Positions 1 to 8,886 of a DNA stretch of 64,000 nt are shown piece by piece. Made by a program: the position numbers and the translations under genes. The stretch lies in assembly GCA_963579025.1 (NCBI GenBank), contig CAUZFZ010000032.1, positions 1 through 64,000 of the forward strand. The letters are read 5' to 3'. The notes beneath the pieces were generated by a model that was not told the origin of the DNA, did not search any database, and saw nothing but the letters and a program-made list of their open reading frames with translations. This stretch comes from CAUZFZ01 sp963579025. Its GTDB lineage: Bacteria > Planctomycetota > Planctomycetia > Planctomycetales > Planctomycetaceae. How positions within the stretch are numbered: position 1 is the first letter of the stretch; each line of letters starts with the position of its first letter.

Positions 1-153
1 TGCCTCAACGGCACGCACTCGTATTTCCAAAGTCGAATAACCGTTCTCGCTCATAGCGAGCGGCTTATCGCAAATCTAACAACTCGACTCTATATCAATG
101 TTGCGCTTTTTTTGCGATGAGCCATACATCCCGACAACGATCGCACTGTTTGC

Positions 154-2562
154 TTGGATGGGCATACTGGCGACGTAAACAAGATTTGTTTCACAGCAAA
201 CGACAGGTGGGCGGTTTCGTGCTCATCCGATCGGACAGTAAGAATATGGGATGCTGTAACAGGAAAATGCACCCGAATACTGGAAGGGCACACTTCTGCT
301 GTCACAGATGTAGCGGTGACACTAGACGGGCGCTTCGCAGTATCGACGTCGGACGATAACACCATCAAGGTGTGGCATCCATCATCCGGAGCATGTGTAG
401 CAACAATCGATACTGTTTTTGGAGGGGGTGTGCACGCATTGGCAATTTATGGTACTGAAACCACAGTCCTTGCGGCCGTGGGGATTGGCGGCCTGGTGCG
501 ATGGAATCTAAGCGACTACGTAGACCTGTCCACTCTTCCGCCACCGGAAATCCAGTATACCAACGCCAAAGTTCTTCTTATCGGGGACACTGGTGTCGGC
601 AAGTCAGGACTAGCAATTCGCCTAACTGCAGGTGCATTCGAGCCGACTTACAGCACGGATGCGCATTGGGCAACACAACTTCGGCTGCCGGATAAAACTG
701 AACTTGATGTAAAGGCTGAAGGCAGGGATGGCGTTAGAGAAAACAGGGAAATTTGGCTGTGGGATTTTGCCGGTCAAGCTGACTATCGACTGATTCATCA
801 ACTATTTATGGATGAAACATCTCTTGCGGTGTTGGTCTTTAATCCTCAAAGCGAGAATCCGTTCGATGGTCTTGGCCAATGGGATCGTGATATGGAGACC
901 GCTTCACGTCGGAGATTTGGCAAGCTGCTCGTGGCAGCTCGATGTGATCGTGGTGGGCTCACGGTCAGTCGGGAGAGTGTTGAACGGTTTGGGCGAGAAC
1001 GTGGCTACATGCATTTTCTCCAGACGAGTGCAAAAACTGGAGAGGGTTGCGAAGCGCTGCGCGAGGCAATTGAGCAGTCCATCGACTGGAATTCCATCCC
1101 CTGGACGGCCAGTCCGCGGATCTTCAAACTGTTGAAAGAGGAAATCGTCCGGCTCAGTGATGAAGGCTTCACGCTGCTACGGATGAGCGAACTGAAGCAG
1201 CAGCTCGAAATGAGGCTGCCCGACGACCCGTTCACCTACGAGGAACTCGAGGCCGTCGTGGGGCTGTTGGCCGGGCCGGGGCATGTCTGGCAGCTTGAGT
1301 TTGGACAGTTCGTGCTATTGCATCCCGAGCGGATCAACTCCTACGCCGCGGCCGTCGGACGGACGGTTCGCTCGCACTTGGAGCAGATCGGGGTGATTCA
1401 CGAGTCCGCCATGCTCGCTGGGCAGTTGAATTTCGGGGACATCCAGCGGCTGCCGCCTCGCGAAGAAGCGATCGTGCTGCGGGCCATGCATCAGACGCTG
1501 GTCGATCACGGATTCTGTCTCACGCAGGAGACCGATGCCGGACCGTTGCTGGTGTTTCCGTCTTACTTCAACCGGGAACGGCGAGATCAGATCGACCATC
1601 CCCGCATCTTCGGCACGTTCCGGTTCAGTGGGGCACTGGAGGAACTGTACGCGACGCTGGTCGTCAAGCTACACCACACGCAGGCCTTCGAGACCGAAGA
1701 CCTCTGGCGGTACGCGGCGGATTTTCGGGTCGTGAAGAACGACGGGGCCGTCGGGCTGAAGATGCGGAAGCTCGGCGAAGGCGATGCTGAGATTGTTGCA
1801 TACTGCGATCCCGAGGTGGACATCGAATCGAAGGTGAGCTTTATCCAGTACATTCACGAGCATCTGAAACGCTATGACTCGGGGACGGCGCTCGTCCGCC
1901 ATTACGTATGTCGCAATCCAGAGTGTGAAGAAGTGGTGAGCGACGTCAGAGCGATCCTGCGGGCGCGCGAGAAAGGGTTGACGCAACTGCCCTGCCAGTT
2001 CTGTTTCGAACCCATCCCGCTGTGGGACGAAGTGGAGCAGGAACTGGCGTCGGAAAAATACGAGGCTCGCGTTCGGGAAATGGAAGCGATTTCTCGTGCC
2101 GGCATTGATCGTGAGAGTCGCGATCTGACGCTCGAATATCACGCCTTCGCCATCGCTGAGGAAGCCAGCCAGACCTTTGTCCCTATTGATGACGACGAGG
2201 TTGGATCACAAGCCCGCATCGACCTGCAACACGATGTGCCATCAGACCAGCGGAGCGGCCGCTGTCTACATCTTCAGTTGAGGCCCGCCGAGGTCTACGA
2301 ATCGATAGCGACGAACCGTGATGGCAACCCCGTGTTTGAGGTGCGCTCGGAGAAACCGGTAGACCGATGGCAGCAGTCAGACGCGCCGATAATGCTCGTG
2401 CACCGTATGGACGACGGGTTCATTCGATGGATGGATGTGAGCGAGTGGCTGAAGAAAAACAACAAAGACCTCAAGACGCCCGTCAAACAAATCGTCTTCG
2501 ATGGTGAGCCGTTTACGGCGCTGAGTCTCCTGCGGATGCGTGACCGGGTCGTTGGGTTGTAG
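154..2562 (+). CDS. WD40-Roc-COR GTPase with zinc-ribbon and DUF4365-like C-terminal domain
   Basis: A Ras-of-complex GTPase of the bacterial Roc-COR group, 802 residues from a TTG start. Residues 1-125 hold about two to three WD40 blades (two end in WD-like dipeptides). The Roc domain has the P-loop GDTGVGKS near 144-151, the switch-II DFAGQ near 204-208, a changed G4 motif (AARCD instead of NKxD) near 262-266, and TSAKTG near 289. A COR-like region follows, then four cysteines (586, 591, 614, 617) that could bind zinc. The last 100 residues resemble DUF4365, a PD-(D/E)XK-like nuclease fold, but the usual QxK reads Q708-L-R710. An in-frame TGA at 118-120 and no visible ribosome site suggest the 5' end may be lost. 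Family fit is from reading; the function is inferred to be a signal-triggered effector. Confidence 0.75.
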   Translation: MDGHTGDVNKICFTANDRWAVSCSSDRTVRIWDAVTGKCTRILEGHTSAVTDVAVTLDGRFAVSTSDDNTIKVWHPSSGACVATIDTVFGGGVHALAIYGTETTVLAAVGIGGLVRWNLSDYVDLSTLPPPEIQYTNAKVLLIGDTGVGKSGLAIRLTAGAFEPTYSTDAHWATQLRLPDKTELDVKAEGRDGVRENREIWLWDFAGQADYRLIHQLFMDETSLAVLVFNPQSENPFDGLGQWDRDMETASRRRFGKLLVAARCDRGGLTVSRESVERFGRERGYMHFLQTSAKTGEGCEALREAIEQSIDWNSIPWTASPRIFKLLKEEIVRLSDEGFTLLRMSELKQQLEMRLPDDPFTYEELEAVVGLLAGPGHVWQLEFGQFVLLHPERINSYAAAVGRTVRSHLEQIGVIHESAMLAGQLNFGDIQRLPPREEAIVLRAMHQTLVDHGFCLTQETDAGPLLVFPSYFNRERRDQIDHPRIFGTFRFSGALEELYATLVVKLHHTQAFETEDLWRYAADFRVVKNDGAVGLKMRKLGEGDAEIVAYCDPEVDIESKVSFIQYIHEHLKRYDSGTALVRHYVCRNPECEEVVSDVRAILRAREKGLTQLPCQFCFEPIPLWDEVEQELASEKYEARVREMEAISRAGIDRESRDLTLEYHAFAIAEEASQTFVPIDDDEVGSQARIDLQHDVPSDQRSGRCLHLQLRPAEVYESIATNRDGNPVFEVRSEKPVDRWQQSDAPIMLVHRMDDGFIRWMDVSEWLKKNNKDLKTPVKQIVFDGEPFTALSLLRMRDRVVGL

Positions 2563-2612
2563 ACCCAGAATGGTGGGTGGCTGCGGCAGACAGAGTCTGT
2601 TTGAATCGAAAG

Positions 2613-4241
2613 CTACTTCGGCTCGGCTTCTTTTTTCGGGGGGATTGTCAGCCAGAGCTGGTCGATGGTCGTGTTGAGTGTGGCCAGCGGTGCTGTTGCG
2701 GCTACTGCCTGGCCGTTTGCGGGGCGGCCGATGATTTGGATGGGGCCGCTGAATGCGTTTGGCTCGGAAACGGTCAGTTTGAGTGTGACGGCCTTTGAGG
2801 TGTCGCCTTTCGCTGCTGACTTGACCGGTTCTGCCGTGACTCCGGGTGGCAGTTCGTTGAGGGCCACTTCGAATTCCTCGGCGAAGCCGTTGTTCCGAGT
2901 GATTGTCACGGGGATTTCCAGAGGCTTGTCGGCGGTTAGTGTGAATCGATCGGCTTTCACACTCAATGTCACGCCGGGCTTCAGTTCTTCCACATGCATC
3001 CGCCAGGCGTAGCGCCAGCCGCCGTGTCGGAAGACGTCTCGGATGCGGACTGAGTATTGCCCATCGGCCTTCGGTGTGAATTTTAATAGCGGATCGAATA
3101 CGTCGCGTTGAGCGTCGTCTGATTTGGCGAGTTCATTGCCTTCACCGTCGAAGACGTGCAGTTCCGCATCCAGCGGGTAGCCCAGTGACCTCGACTCGAC
3201 TCGGAACACCAGCTTCTGTCCTTTCGTCGCCGTGAAGCGGATTGTGTCTTCATCGTGTGGCTGCTCGATGACTCCGCAGACTGTTGTGCCAGTCTCGACA
3301 TCAAGTGGCTTTGACTTGTCGCACGGCTCTTGCACCACCGCCACGGCGCCGTCAACAACGGCCACGGGCAACGGTTGTGGTAATAGCGCATGCATCACCT
3401 GACACAAAGAGTCGCGATCTGGATTCAGCGGTTGCTGCAGTTCCGCGGACAGGTTCCACCCGGTGAGTTTGACGGTCGCGTCTGACTCGCGCGGGACAGC
3501 CGACGGCAGACTGTGATTTGCCAAGGGACCGGTCGTCAGTGTGAGGCGGTAAACGAACGTGGCGCCGCCAGAAAACCTGATCGAACTGTTGGGCGTGGCT
3601 GGAAATCCGAATGTGCGCACATACCAGACTCCGTCGGCTGGAGCGGTGAACGTGACGAGTGGATCGTTGCCTCGATCATCATCCACCTGAGCGACGACCT
3701 TACCTGTGTGAGTCACAATCTGCAGGACCATGTCGACAGGTGAACCCAGACGCCAGTTGGCCTCGGCGGCGGCGATCAGAGTCTGATCCTTCTTCAGTGT
3801 GACCGCAAAGACATCAACATCACCGTTGGTCTCCAGCTTGCCGTTGACAACCAACGATTTGTCAATTGCCTGAGCTTTCGACAGTTCGTTGTTCGGTTCG
3901 GCTTCGCGCACTTCGGGCAGTCGACCCAGGACGAACGGAAGAGGTGCGGTCGCTCCCTCGGCATTATGAAAACGGATCCAGCACAGACCTGGCCGCGCCT
4001 CGGCAGCAACTTCGACGCTGACATTGCCACCAGAATCCGGCACGACGACTTTGATGCCGGGGTTGCTGCACCAGGCGACAGTGCCCGGCTGACCAAGCTT
4101 GCCGGTGGCTGCGATCTCAGTCGTCGAACCAACAGCCGCACCGCGCGGAAACAGGCTGGTTACGGCCGGTACTTCGGCACAGACGACGCCACATGGAGCA
4201 ATCAGGCTGAGAGCGAACACATTACGAATTGTTCGGGTCAC
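2613..4241 (-). CDS. Secreted PPC-domain protein
   Basis: A 542-residue exported protein. The first 22 residues form a signal peptide ending in VCA. The rest is a chain of beta-rich domains: an Ig-like segment at about 25-110, a first pre-peptidase C-terminal (PPC) domain at about 130-230 (EAEPNNE followed by DVDVFAVTL), and a second at about 310-410 (EDTIRFTATKGQKLVFRVES). PPC modules are common in planctomycete secreted proteins, often next to DUF1501 and PSD1 genes, but no such partner lies beside this one. No catalytic domain is visible, so a binding or structural role in the periplasm or outside the cell is inferred. Confidence 0.75.
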   Translation of the reverse strand: MTRTIRNVFALSLIAPCGVVCAEVPAVTSLFPRGAAVGSTTEIAATGKLGQPGTVAWCSNPGIKVVVPDSGGNVSVEVAAEARPGLCWIRFHNAEGATAPLPFVLGRLPEVREAEPNNELSKAQAIDKSLVVNGKLETNGDVDVFAVTLKKDQTLIAAAEANWRLGSPVDMVLQIVTHTGKVVAQVDDDRGNDPLVTFTAPADGVWYVRTFGFPATPNSSIRFSGGATFVYRLTLTTGPLANHSLPSAVPRESDATVKLTGWNLSAELQQPLNPDRDSLCQVMHALLPQPLPVAVVDGAVAVVQEPCDKSKPLDVETGTTVCGVIEQPHDEDTIRFTATKGQKLVFRVESRSLGYPLDAELHVFDGEGNELAKSDDAQRDVFDPLLKFTPKADGQYSVRIRDVFRHGGWRYAWRMHVEELKPGVTLSVKADRFTLTADKPLEIPVTITRNNGFAEEFEVALNELPPGVTAEPVKSAAKGDTSKAVTLKLTVSEPNAFSGPIQIIGRPANGQAVAATAPLATLNTTIDQLWLTIPPKKEAEPK

Positions 4242-4280
4242 GGGATTACTTTCTCAGCCGCCCAACGAAGCCGTAAGGTC

Positions 4281-4332
4281 TCACGCAAAGTCGCGAAGCC
4301 TTCTTACTGCCTCGCTTTGCGTCTTTGCGTGA
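4281..4332. repeat. Palindromic intergenic repeat (acgcaaag type)
   Basis: An imperfect inverted repeat: TCACGCAAAG on the left, CTTTGCGTGA on the right, with further pairing inside. It lies upstream of the PPC gene and can fold as a hairpin. One copy is seen in this window. Confidence 0.6.
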
Positions 4333-4403
4333 AATCTGAAAACTCGCGTTTTGGGGCGCACGTGTGACGACTGAAGAAGCGACACGGCTTCTGATCTGAG
4401 ATG

Positions 4404-4458
4404 GGAACACTAATCAACGCTGATTGGATTAGTGGTGATTAGCGAAGATTAGTGTTCC
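4404..4458. repeat. Palindromic repeat, GGAACACTAAT family, copy 1
   Basis: Starts GGAACACTAAT and ends ATTAGTGTTCC, with several internal copies of the attag/ctaat word. A longer relative lies at 56412-56490 with the same ends and a similar following sequence (cttcgtcc here, ttccgtcc there). Confidence 0.7.
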
Positions 4459-4528
4459 ACTTCGTCCGAGTTCTCACCTGCCGGCCTGGCACGGACCAAC
4501 ATGTCGGTCAGTTCCAACTTCGAAGGGT

Positions 4529-6604
4529 CTAATCTTCTTCATGCTGTTTCTTCGCGGCCGCGATGATCTTCTGTTGCTCATTGGCCGGGACGACTTCGTA
4601 GTGGCTTGGTTCGTGCGTGTACGAGCCCTGGCCGCCTGTCATGCTCGACAGACCACGGGCGTAATCCTGCACTTCGGCCAACGGGACGAAGCCGGTCACC
4701 ACCTGGAAGCCACCCGGCGCCGAGTCCAGGCCTTCCATGCGTCCGCGGCGAGTTGTCAGGTCGCTGGTGATGTCGCCCATCTTGTCGGCCGGGATCGTGA
4801 TGTCGATTTTCACGATCGGCTCGAGCAGCACGGGTTTGGCTTCCTGGAAGATATTTCGGAAGCACATGCTGCCAGCCATCTTGAAGGCCGATTCGTTGCT
4901 GTCGACTGGATGGTCTTTGCCGAAGAACAGTTCGCACACGCAATCCTGCACCTGGTAGCCTGCGATGACGCCACGTTCCATGCGTTCCTTCACGCCTTTC
5001 TCGGCGGCTGGAATGAACTGGTTCGGGACAGTACCGCCGGTGACGCGGTCGATGAACGCGTAATTGAGTACCGGATCGTAGTGGAAGGCACGCATGCTCT
5101 CGAAGCGTTGTTTCGTGAAGTACTCTTCGGGATCGATGTCGCGCGGCAGAGCCTGAATTCGAAAATGCACTTCGGCGAACTGGCCGGAGCCGCCGGACTG
5201 TTTCTTGTGGCGGTAGTGGCCTTCTGCCTTGCCTGTGCATGTTTCGCGGTAAGGCACCTTGGGCGTACGCGTGTTGACGCCGACTTTGTCACGTCTGAGG
5301 ATCCGGTCGATAAGTGTCTGCAGATGCAGTTCACTCATGCCGTACACGACCATCTCTTTGGTTTGCTTCTGGCGAACAACTGTAAACGTCTGATCTTCGT
5401 CCTGAACCTTGGCCAGTGCGCCGGAGATCTTCTGCTGATCCGCTGTCGTCTTCGGTTCGACAGCCCAGCCGACCATCGGACGTGGGAACGGAATCGGCGC
5501 AAGTTTCGCGTCTCCCAGTGAATCGGAAACGTGCAGACCTTCGATCTTCACCAGGGCGACAATGTCGCCTGGAATCGCCGTATCGACGGCGGACAGGTCA
5601 CCGCCCTGGACTTCGTTGAGCGTACTGATTTTCACAGACTTGTCTTCAGTCTGATTCGTAACCGAGCTGTCCTTCTTCAGAGTCCCGGAAAACACGCGCA
5701 CAAAGTTCATCTTGGCGACGAACGGATCGATGCGATTCTTGAAGATCTGAGTGATCACTGGTCCGCCGGCATCAGCGGCGATATCCGCACCGTCTTCGGT
5801 TGTGCGGGCAATGTCGCCAGGTGCCGGGCACATTGAGGCGATACCGTCGAGCAACTCGGAAACGCCAACGTCCTGCTTACTGCTGACACAGAAGATGGGA
5901 ATCAGCGTTCCGGCCGCGATGGCCTTTGTGATGCCGTCGGCGGCTTCATCGGCCGACAGCTCCATCGTCTCCATGTACTTTTCTAGCAGCTCTTCGTCGG
6001 CTTCGACAATGGCGTCCATTAGCGGTTCGCTGTAGTCCGCCGGATCGACAACCCCGCTACCTTCGGGATTCAATGTGCCGAGCACCGCCGAAACGCCAGG
6101 TCCCACCTGGTCCGGCACGTTGATGGGAATGCACTGCATCCCGAAGACGTCCTGGATCTGGCTGACCAGGTCGGCGAATTCGATGTTGTCGCCGTCGCAC
6201 TTGTTCAACACGATAATTCGACCACAGCCCGTGTCGCCGGCCATCTGGAACGTGCGTCTGGTATTCACTTCGACGCCGGAAGTGGCACTGATCACGATCG
6301 CCGTTGTTTCGACCGCTGCCAGTGAGCCGGCGACCTGGCCAATGAAGTCCGGGTAACCCGGCGTGTCGATGAAGTTGAACCGCTTGCCCGCATGCGTCAC
6401 GTGGCCAACGGCGGACGTAATCGACGACTTGCGGTCTTTTTCGTCATCGTCGCGGTCGAACGCACTCGAGCCTTCGTCTACGGAACCAGCTCGATTAGTC
6501 ACGCCGGCCTTGAACAAAAACAGATCGGCGAGCGTCGTTTTCCCAGTCCCACCATGTCCGACAAACGCGACGTTTCGAATGTCCTCAGTCTTGTAACCTG
6601 GCAC
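4529..6604 (-). CDS. fusA-like: Elongation factor G-like translational GTPase (EF-G II type)
   Basis: A 691-residue translational GTPase with EF-G architecture (G domain, domains II-V). P-loop GHGGTGKT at 16-23, switch-II DTPGY at 80-84, and G4 NKCD at 134-137. Canonical EF-G has GHIDAGKT and DTPGH; here the switch-II histidine is a tyrosine, as in the EF-G-like FusA2/EF-G-2 subgroup. The remaining domains look complete. The start is GTG with AAAGGA about eight bases upstream. It stands alone, without rpsL, rpsG or tuf, which fits a paralogue rather than the housekeeping EF-G. The role in translocation or ribosome rescue cannot be told from sequence. Confidence 0.88.
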   Translation of the reverse strand: MPGYKTEDIRNVAFVGHGGTGKTTLADLFLFKAGVTNRAGSVDEGSSAFDRDDDEKDRKSSITSAVGHVTHAGKRFNFIDTPGYPDFIGQVAGSLAAVETTAIVISATSGVEVNTRRTFQMAGDTGCGRIIVLNKCDGDNIEFADLVSQIQDVFGMQCIPINVPDQVGPGVSAVLGTLNPEGSGVVDPADYSEPLMDAIVEADEELLEKYMETMELSADEAADGITKAIAAGTLIPIFCVSSKQDVGVSELLDGIASMCPAPGDIARTTEDGADIAADAGGPVITQIFKNRIDPFVAKMNFVRVFSGTLKKDSSVTNQTEDKSVKISTLNEVQGGDLSAVDTAIPGDIVALVKIEGLHVSDSLGDAKLAPIPFPRPMVGWAVEPKTTADQQKISGALAKVQDEDQTFTVVRQKQTKEMVVYGMSELHLQTLIDRILRRDKVGVNTRTPKVPYRETCTGKAEGHYRHKKQSGGSGQFAEVHFRIQALPRDIDPEEYFTKQRFESMRAFHYDPVLNYAFIDRVTGGTVPNQFIPAAEKGVKERMERGVIAGYQVQDCVCELFFGKDHPVDSNESAFKMAGSMCFRNIFQEAKPVLLEPIVKIDITIPADKMGDITSDLTTRRGRMEGLDSAPGGFQVVTGFVPLAEVQDYARGLSSMTGGQGSYTHEPSHYEVVPANEQQKIIAAAKKQHEED

Positions 6605-6838
6605 GTGCGGTGTCCTTTCTGAAGATTCTGCGAGCGGTTGGTTTCGACCGCGTGAATTCCGGACCGGGGTATCCTTAGATCAGAACCGAAAGCAAACGTG
6701 CTGCCCGGCGAGAGCCACCCGGCAGCGAGCCGGAAATAGTTACGCAATGGTGTGCGGTCTGCAATGATCACGTGTGCGGAGTCGCTGCGATGTCGCAGTC
6801 GTTCCATGACGATCGGGGCACGGCGCACGAGAGGCAGA

Positions 6839-6994
6839 ATGATGATCGGATTCGCTGACTTCGCACCGCGTATGCTGGCTGAGCTCGGCTTCTTCAAAGC
6901 AGCAACGTACGAGTCTTTCGATGCGGCGCTGGACGCGGCTGATCAATGGGTCGGGGAGAATGACCCGCAGGGACGAAATCAGATCGGCAGTTGA
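6839..6994 (+). CDS. Small conserved-looking protein (YESFDxAL type)
   Basis: A 51-residue ORF with two adjacent ATG codons (6839, 6842) preceded by an AGAGG ribosome site. The stretch GFADFAPRMLAELGFF followed by YESFDAALDAADQW is amphipathic and low in rare residues, and looks like the opening of a planctomycete hypothetical-protein family that usually runs longer. It may therefore be complete and small, or a 3'-truncated gene whose end was replaced by the inverted repeat that begins right at its stop codon. No function is known to me. Confidence 0.45.
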   Translation: MMIGFADFAPRMLAELGFFKAATYESFDAALDAADQWVGENDPQGRNQIGS

Positions 6995-6996
6995 TC

Positions 6997-7065
6997 GTAG
7001 CCACCGTCGCCAGACGGTGGAGCGTTGCCGGATGAAACTGCCCACCGTCTGGCGACGGTGGCTAC
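6997..7065. repeat. Long perfect inverted repeat (GTAGCCACCGTCGCC type)
   Basis: Two 24-base arms, 6997-7020 and 7042-7065, are exact reverse complements around a 21-base spacer. Outer traces gttgat (6990) and atcaac (7076) suggest the symmetric unit was larger. It sits between two converging genes and could also end transcription from both sides, although no T-run follows. Confidence 0.85.
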
Positions 7066-7084
7066 CAGTCGTGTAATCAACTCA

Positions 7085-8548
7085 TCAGTCCCACCACCAG
7101 TGGCTCATGTCGGCATCTGGAAGTGACTTCGCGACCGTTCCGTCGAGTTCGCGGTTGCCTTCCTGTTTGATGGGGATTCGACTGAGCAACTCAGCCGGAC
7201 GAATCGAGACGCCGCCCACGACACCCAGGATCACGCGACCGGCACGCTTCATGTTGACGACCGAGCCGACTTCTTTCGGTGAGTTGTTTTTCACCAGCGG
7301 TGTGCGCTCGGGGTCGAGGAACAGCTCCATTGACCAGCCGGCCTTCTTCGGAAGCTGCTCTTTCTCGAACAACGCGACCAGAATCGACAGGTCGATCAGA
7401 TTCTGCAGTTCAGCGAACACCGGCGAGATCGCGGCCAGTTCTTCGAATCGCTCGGTAAACAGCTCACCGTACTTCTGAGTCGACACACGGGTAAAAGCAG
7501 CATCATTGCGCTGACCGGCGACGGTCGCGTGCTCGTCCTGCGACATCAGTTGCACGCGCTGTCCACTGAACTGAAACGCGTTGCCATCGCTCGACTGCAG
7601 GAACGCGTCGTACAGCGGCGAGAACCACCAGCGTTGCAATGTGTTTCCGCCGGGCCTGATCAGGTCCAGGTGGCTGCGGAAGCCGCGCATCGTGGGCTTT
7701 TCCAGACCGGTGGAGATCAGTTTCATACGGTAGTCGGCTTCGACCAGAGCCGCGGCAAAATGCGAATCGGCCGGGACTCCAAACACCGAGACATCCTGCA
7801 TGCCAAGAATCCGCCGCATTTGCTGGAACCGTTGCTGGATGCCGGCCGTCGTGGTCGCGGACGTGTTCGCTCGCGCGTACTGACCGAAGTTCGCAAGATT
7901 GTCCTGTTTCGGATCGATCGACACCCCGATCAACGAAGCCTTCGGCACGGTTCGCAGAGCGATGATCAGATCATCAATGCGCAGGGGCGGTCGACCGGTC
8001 GTCACGCCAACAACGCGTCCGATCTGATTGGGAGCGAAACCCTCGGCGGGCCCGGCGATCACAAGGTCGCCCGTCTCCGGATACAGGAAGACGTAGTCGA
8101 TGCGTTGCAGTCCGGCGAGAAACTGCATTTCGGCCGTTACGTGTTTTTTTTCGTCGGCATACTTCCGGGACGCTTTTTCAAGCCTCACGAGCGAGACTTT
8201 CCGCAGTTCGGACGGAGCATTCAGATCGCTCGACAGGTTTTCGCTCGCGAACTCGGCCAGTCGTTTCTGAACCAGCCGGTTGGACTTTTCCTTTTGGAAT
8301 GCCGGCGTGACGACGCCTTTGGCATCGATCGAGATCCCACCGACTCCGCCGCCTTGTCCGCCACCTCCCTGGCCCCCGCCTTGTCCGCCCTGGCCTCCCC
8401 CCTGACCGCCACCGCCCTGGCCTCCTCCACCTTGACCACCACCGAATCCGCCTCCGCCGAATCCCTGGGCGTGCAAAGCCGTGGGAGACGACATTGCGAG
8501 TGTCGACACAAGCAATAGAAGAGCCGTGTATCGGATGCGAAGAGTCAT
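7085..8548 (-). CDS. DUF1598-like secreted protein with glycine-rich segment
   Basis: 487 residues from the ATG at 8548, chosen because it opens a clear signal peptide (MTLRIRY, hydrophobic run, then ALHAQ). A Gly/Gln-rich low-complexity stretch covers about residues 28-75. The central part (YVFLYPETGDLVIAGPAEGF, then a GRVVGVTTGRPPLRIDDL-like segment, and later VSIDPKQ) matches what I recall of DUF1598, a family mostly found in planctomycetes. An in-frame extension upstream adds 62 residues without protein character. Exported; function unknown. Confidence 0.72.
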   Translation of the reverse strand: MTLRIRYTALLLLVSTLAMSSPTALHAQGFGGGGFGGGQGGGGQGGGGQGGGQGGQGGGQGGGGQGGGVGGISIDAKGVVTPAFQKEKSNRLVQKRLAEFASENLSSDLNAPSELRKVSLVRLEKASRKYADEKKHVTAEMQFLAGLQRIDYVFLYPETGDLVIAGPAEGFAPNQIGRVVGVTTGRPPLRIDDLIIALRTVPKASLIGVSIDPKQDNLANFGQYARANTSATTTAGIQQRFQQMRRILGMQDVSVFGVPADSHFAAALVEADYRMKLISTGLEKPTMRGFRSHLDLIRPGGNTLQRWWFSPLYDAFLQSSDGNAFQFSGQRVQLMSQDEHATVAGQRNDAAFTRVSTQKYGELFTERFEELAAISPVFAELQNLIDLSILVALFEKEQLPKKAGWSMELFLDPERTPLVKNNSPKEVGSVVNMKRAGRVILGVVGGVSIRPAELLSRIPIKQEGNRELDGTVAKSLPDADMSHWWWD

Positions 8549-8886
8549 CGTGTCAGTCTCCAGAAAACGTGCAGTTGAATCTCGTGTCGTGTCGGACGTG
8601 ATCTGATGCATGCAGCGGAAGTCCGGTTGCCGTCGATTTGCATAATACGGATCCAGGCACCGCGATTCGCCCGCGATCCACGACTTTTCCGCGACACCCT
8701 GGAAGTCGCACGTTCGACACGCGCCAGTGCTCACTCGTCATGGTCCACGATTTACCCGTATTCTGACGGACTGATACACATGGGCTCGGTGTTGTGCCAC
8801 GTGCGGATTCGCCAGAATCCCATGAGGCCCCGGAGTGCGGCGATGGCTCGTCACACCCCAGTTGACAATGGAACGGGATTCCAACC
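8549..8886. other. Divergent intergenic region, 338 bp
   Basis: Separates the DUF1598 gene from the isomerase gene, transcribed away from each other, so promoters for both should lie here. I see no repeat, RNA structure or clear -35/-10 pair. Confidence 0.4.

Noticed and set aside
4541..5521. 326-codon plus-strand frame
   Set aside because: Antisense to the EF-G-like gene, no ribosome site or recognisable fold.
7529..8518. 329-codon plus-strand frame
   Set aside because: Antisense to the DUF1598 gene, which has a signal peptide and a glycine-rich segment in the proper frame.
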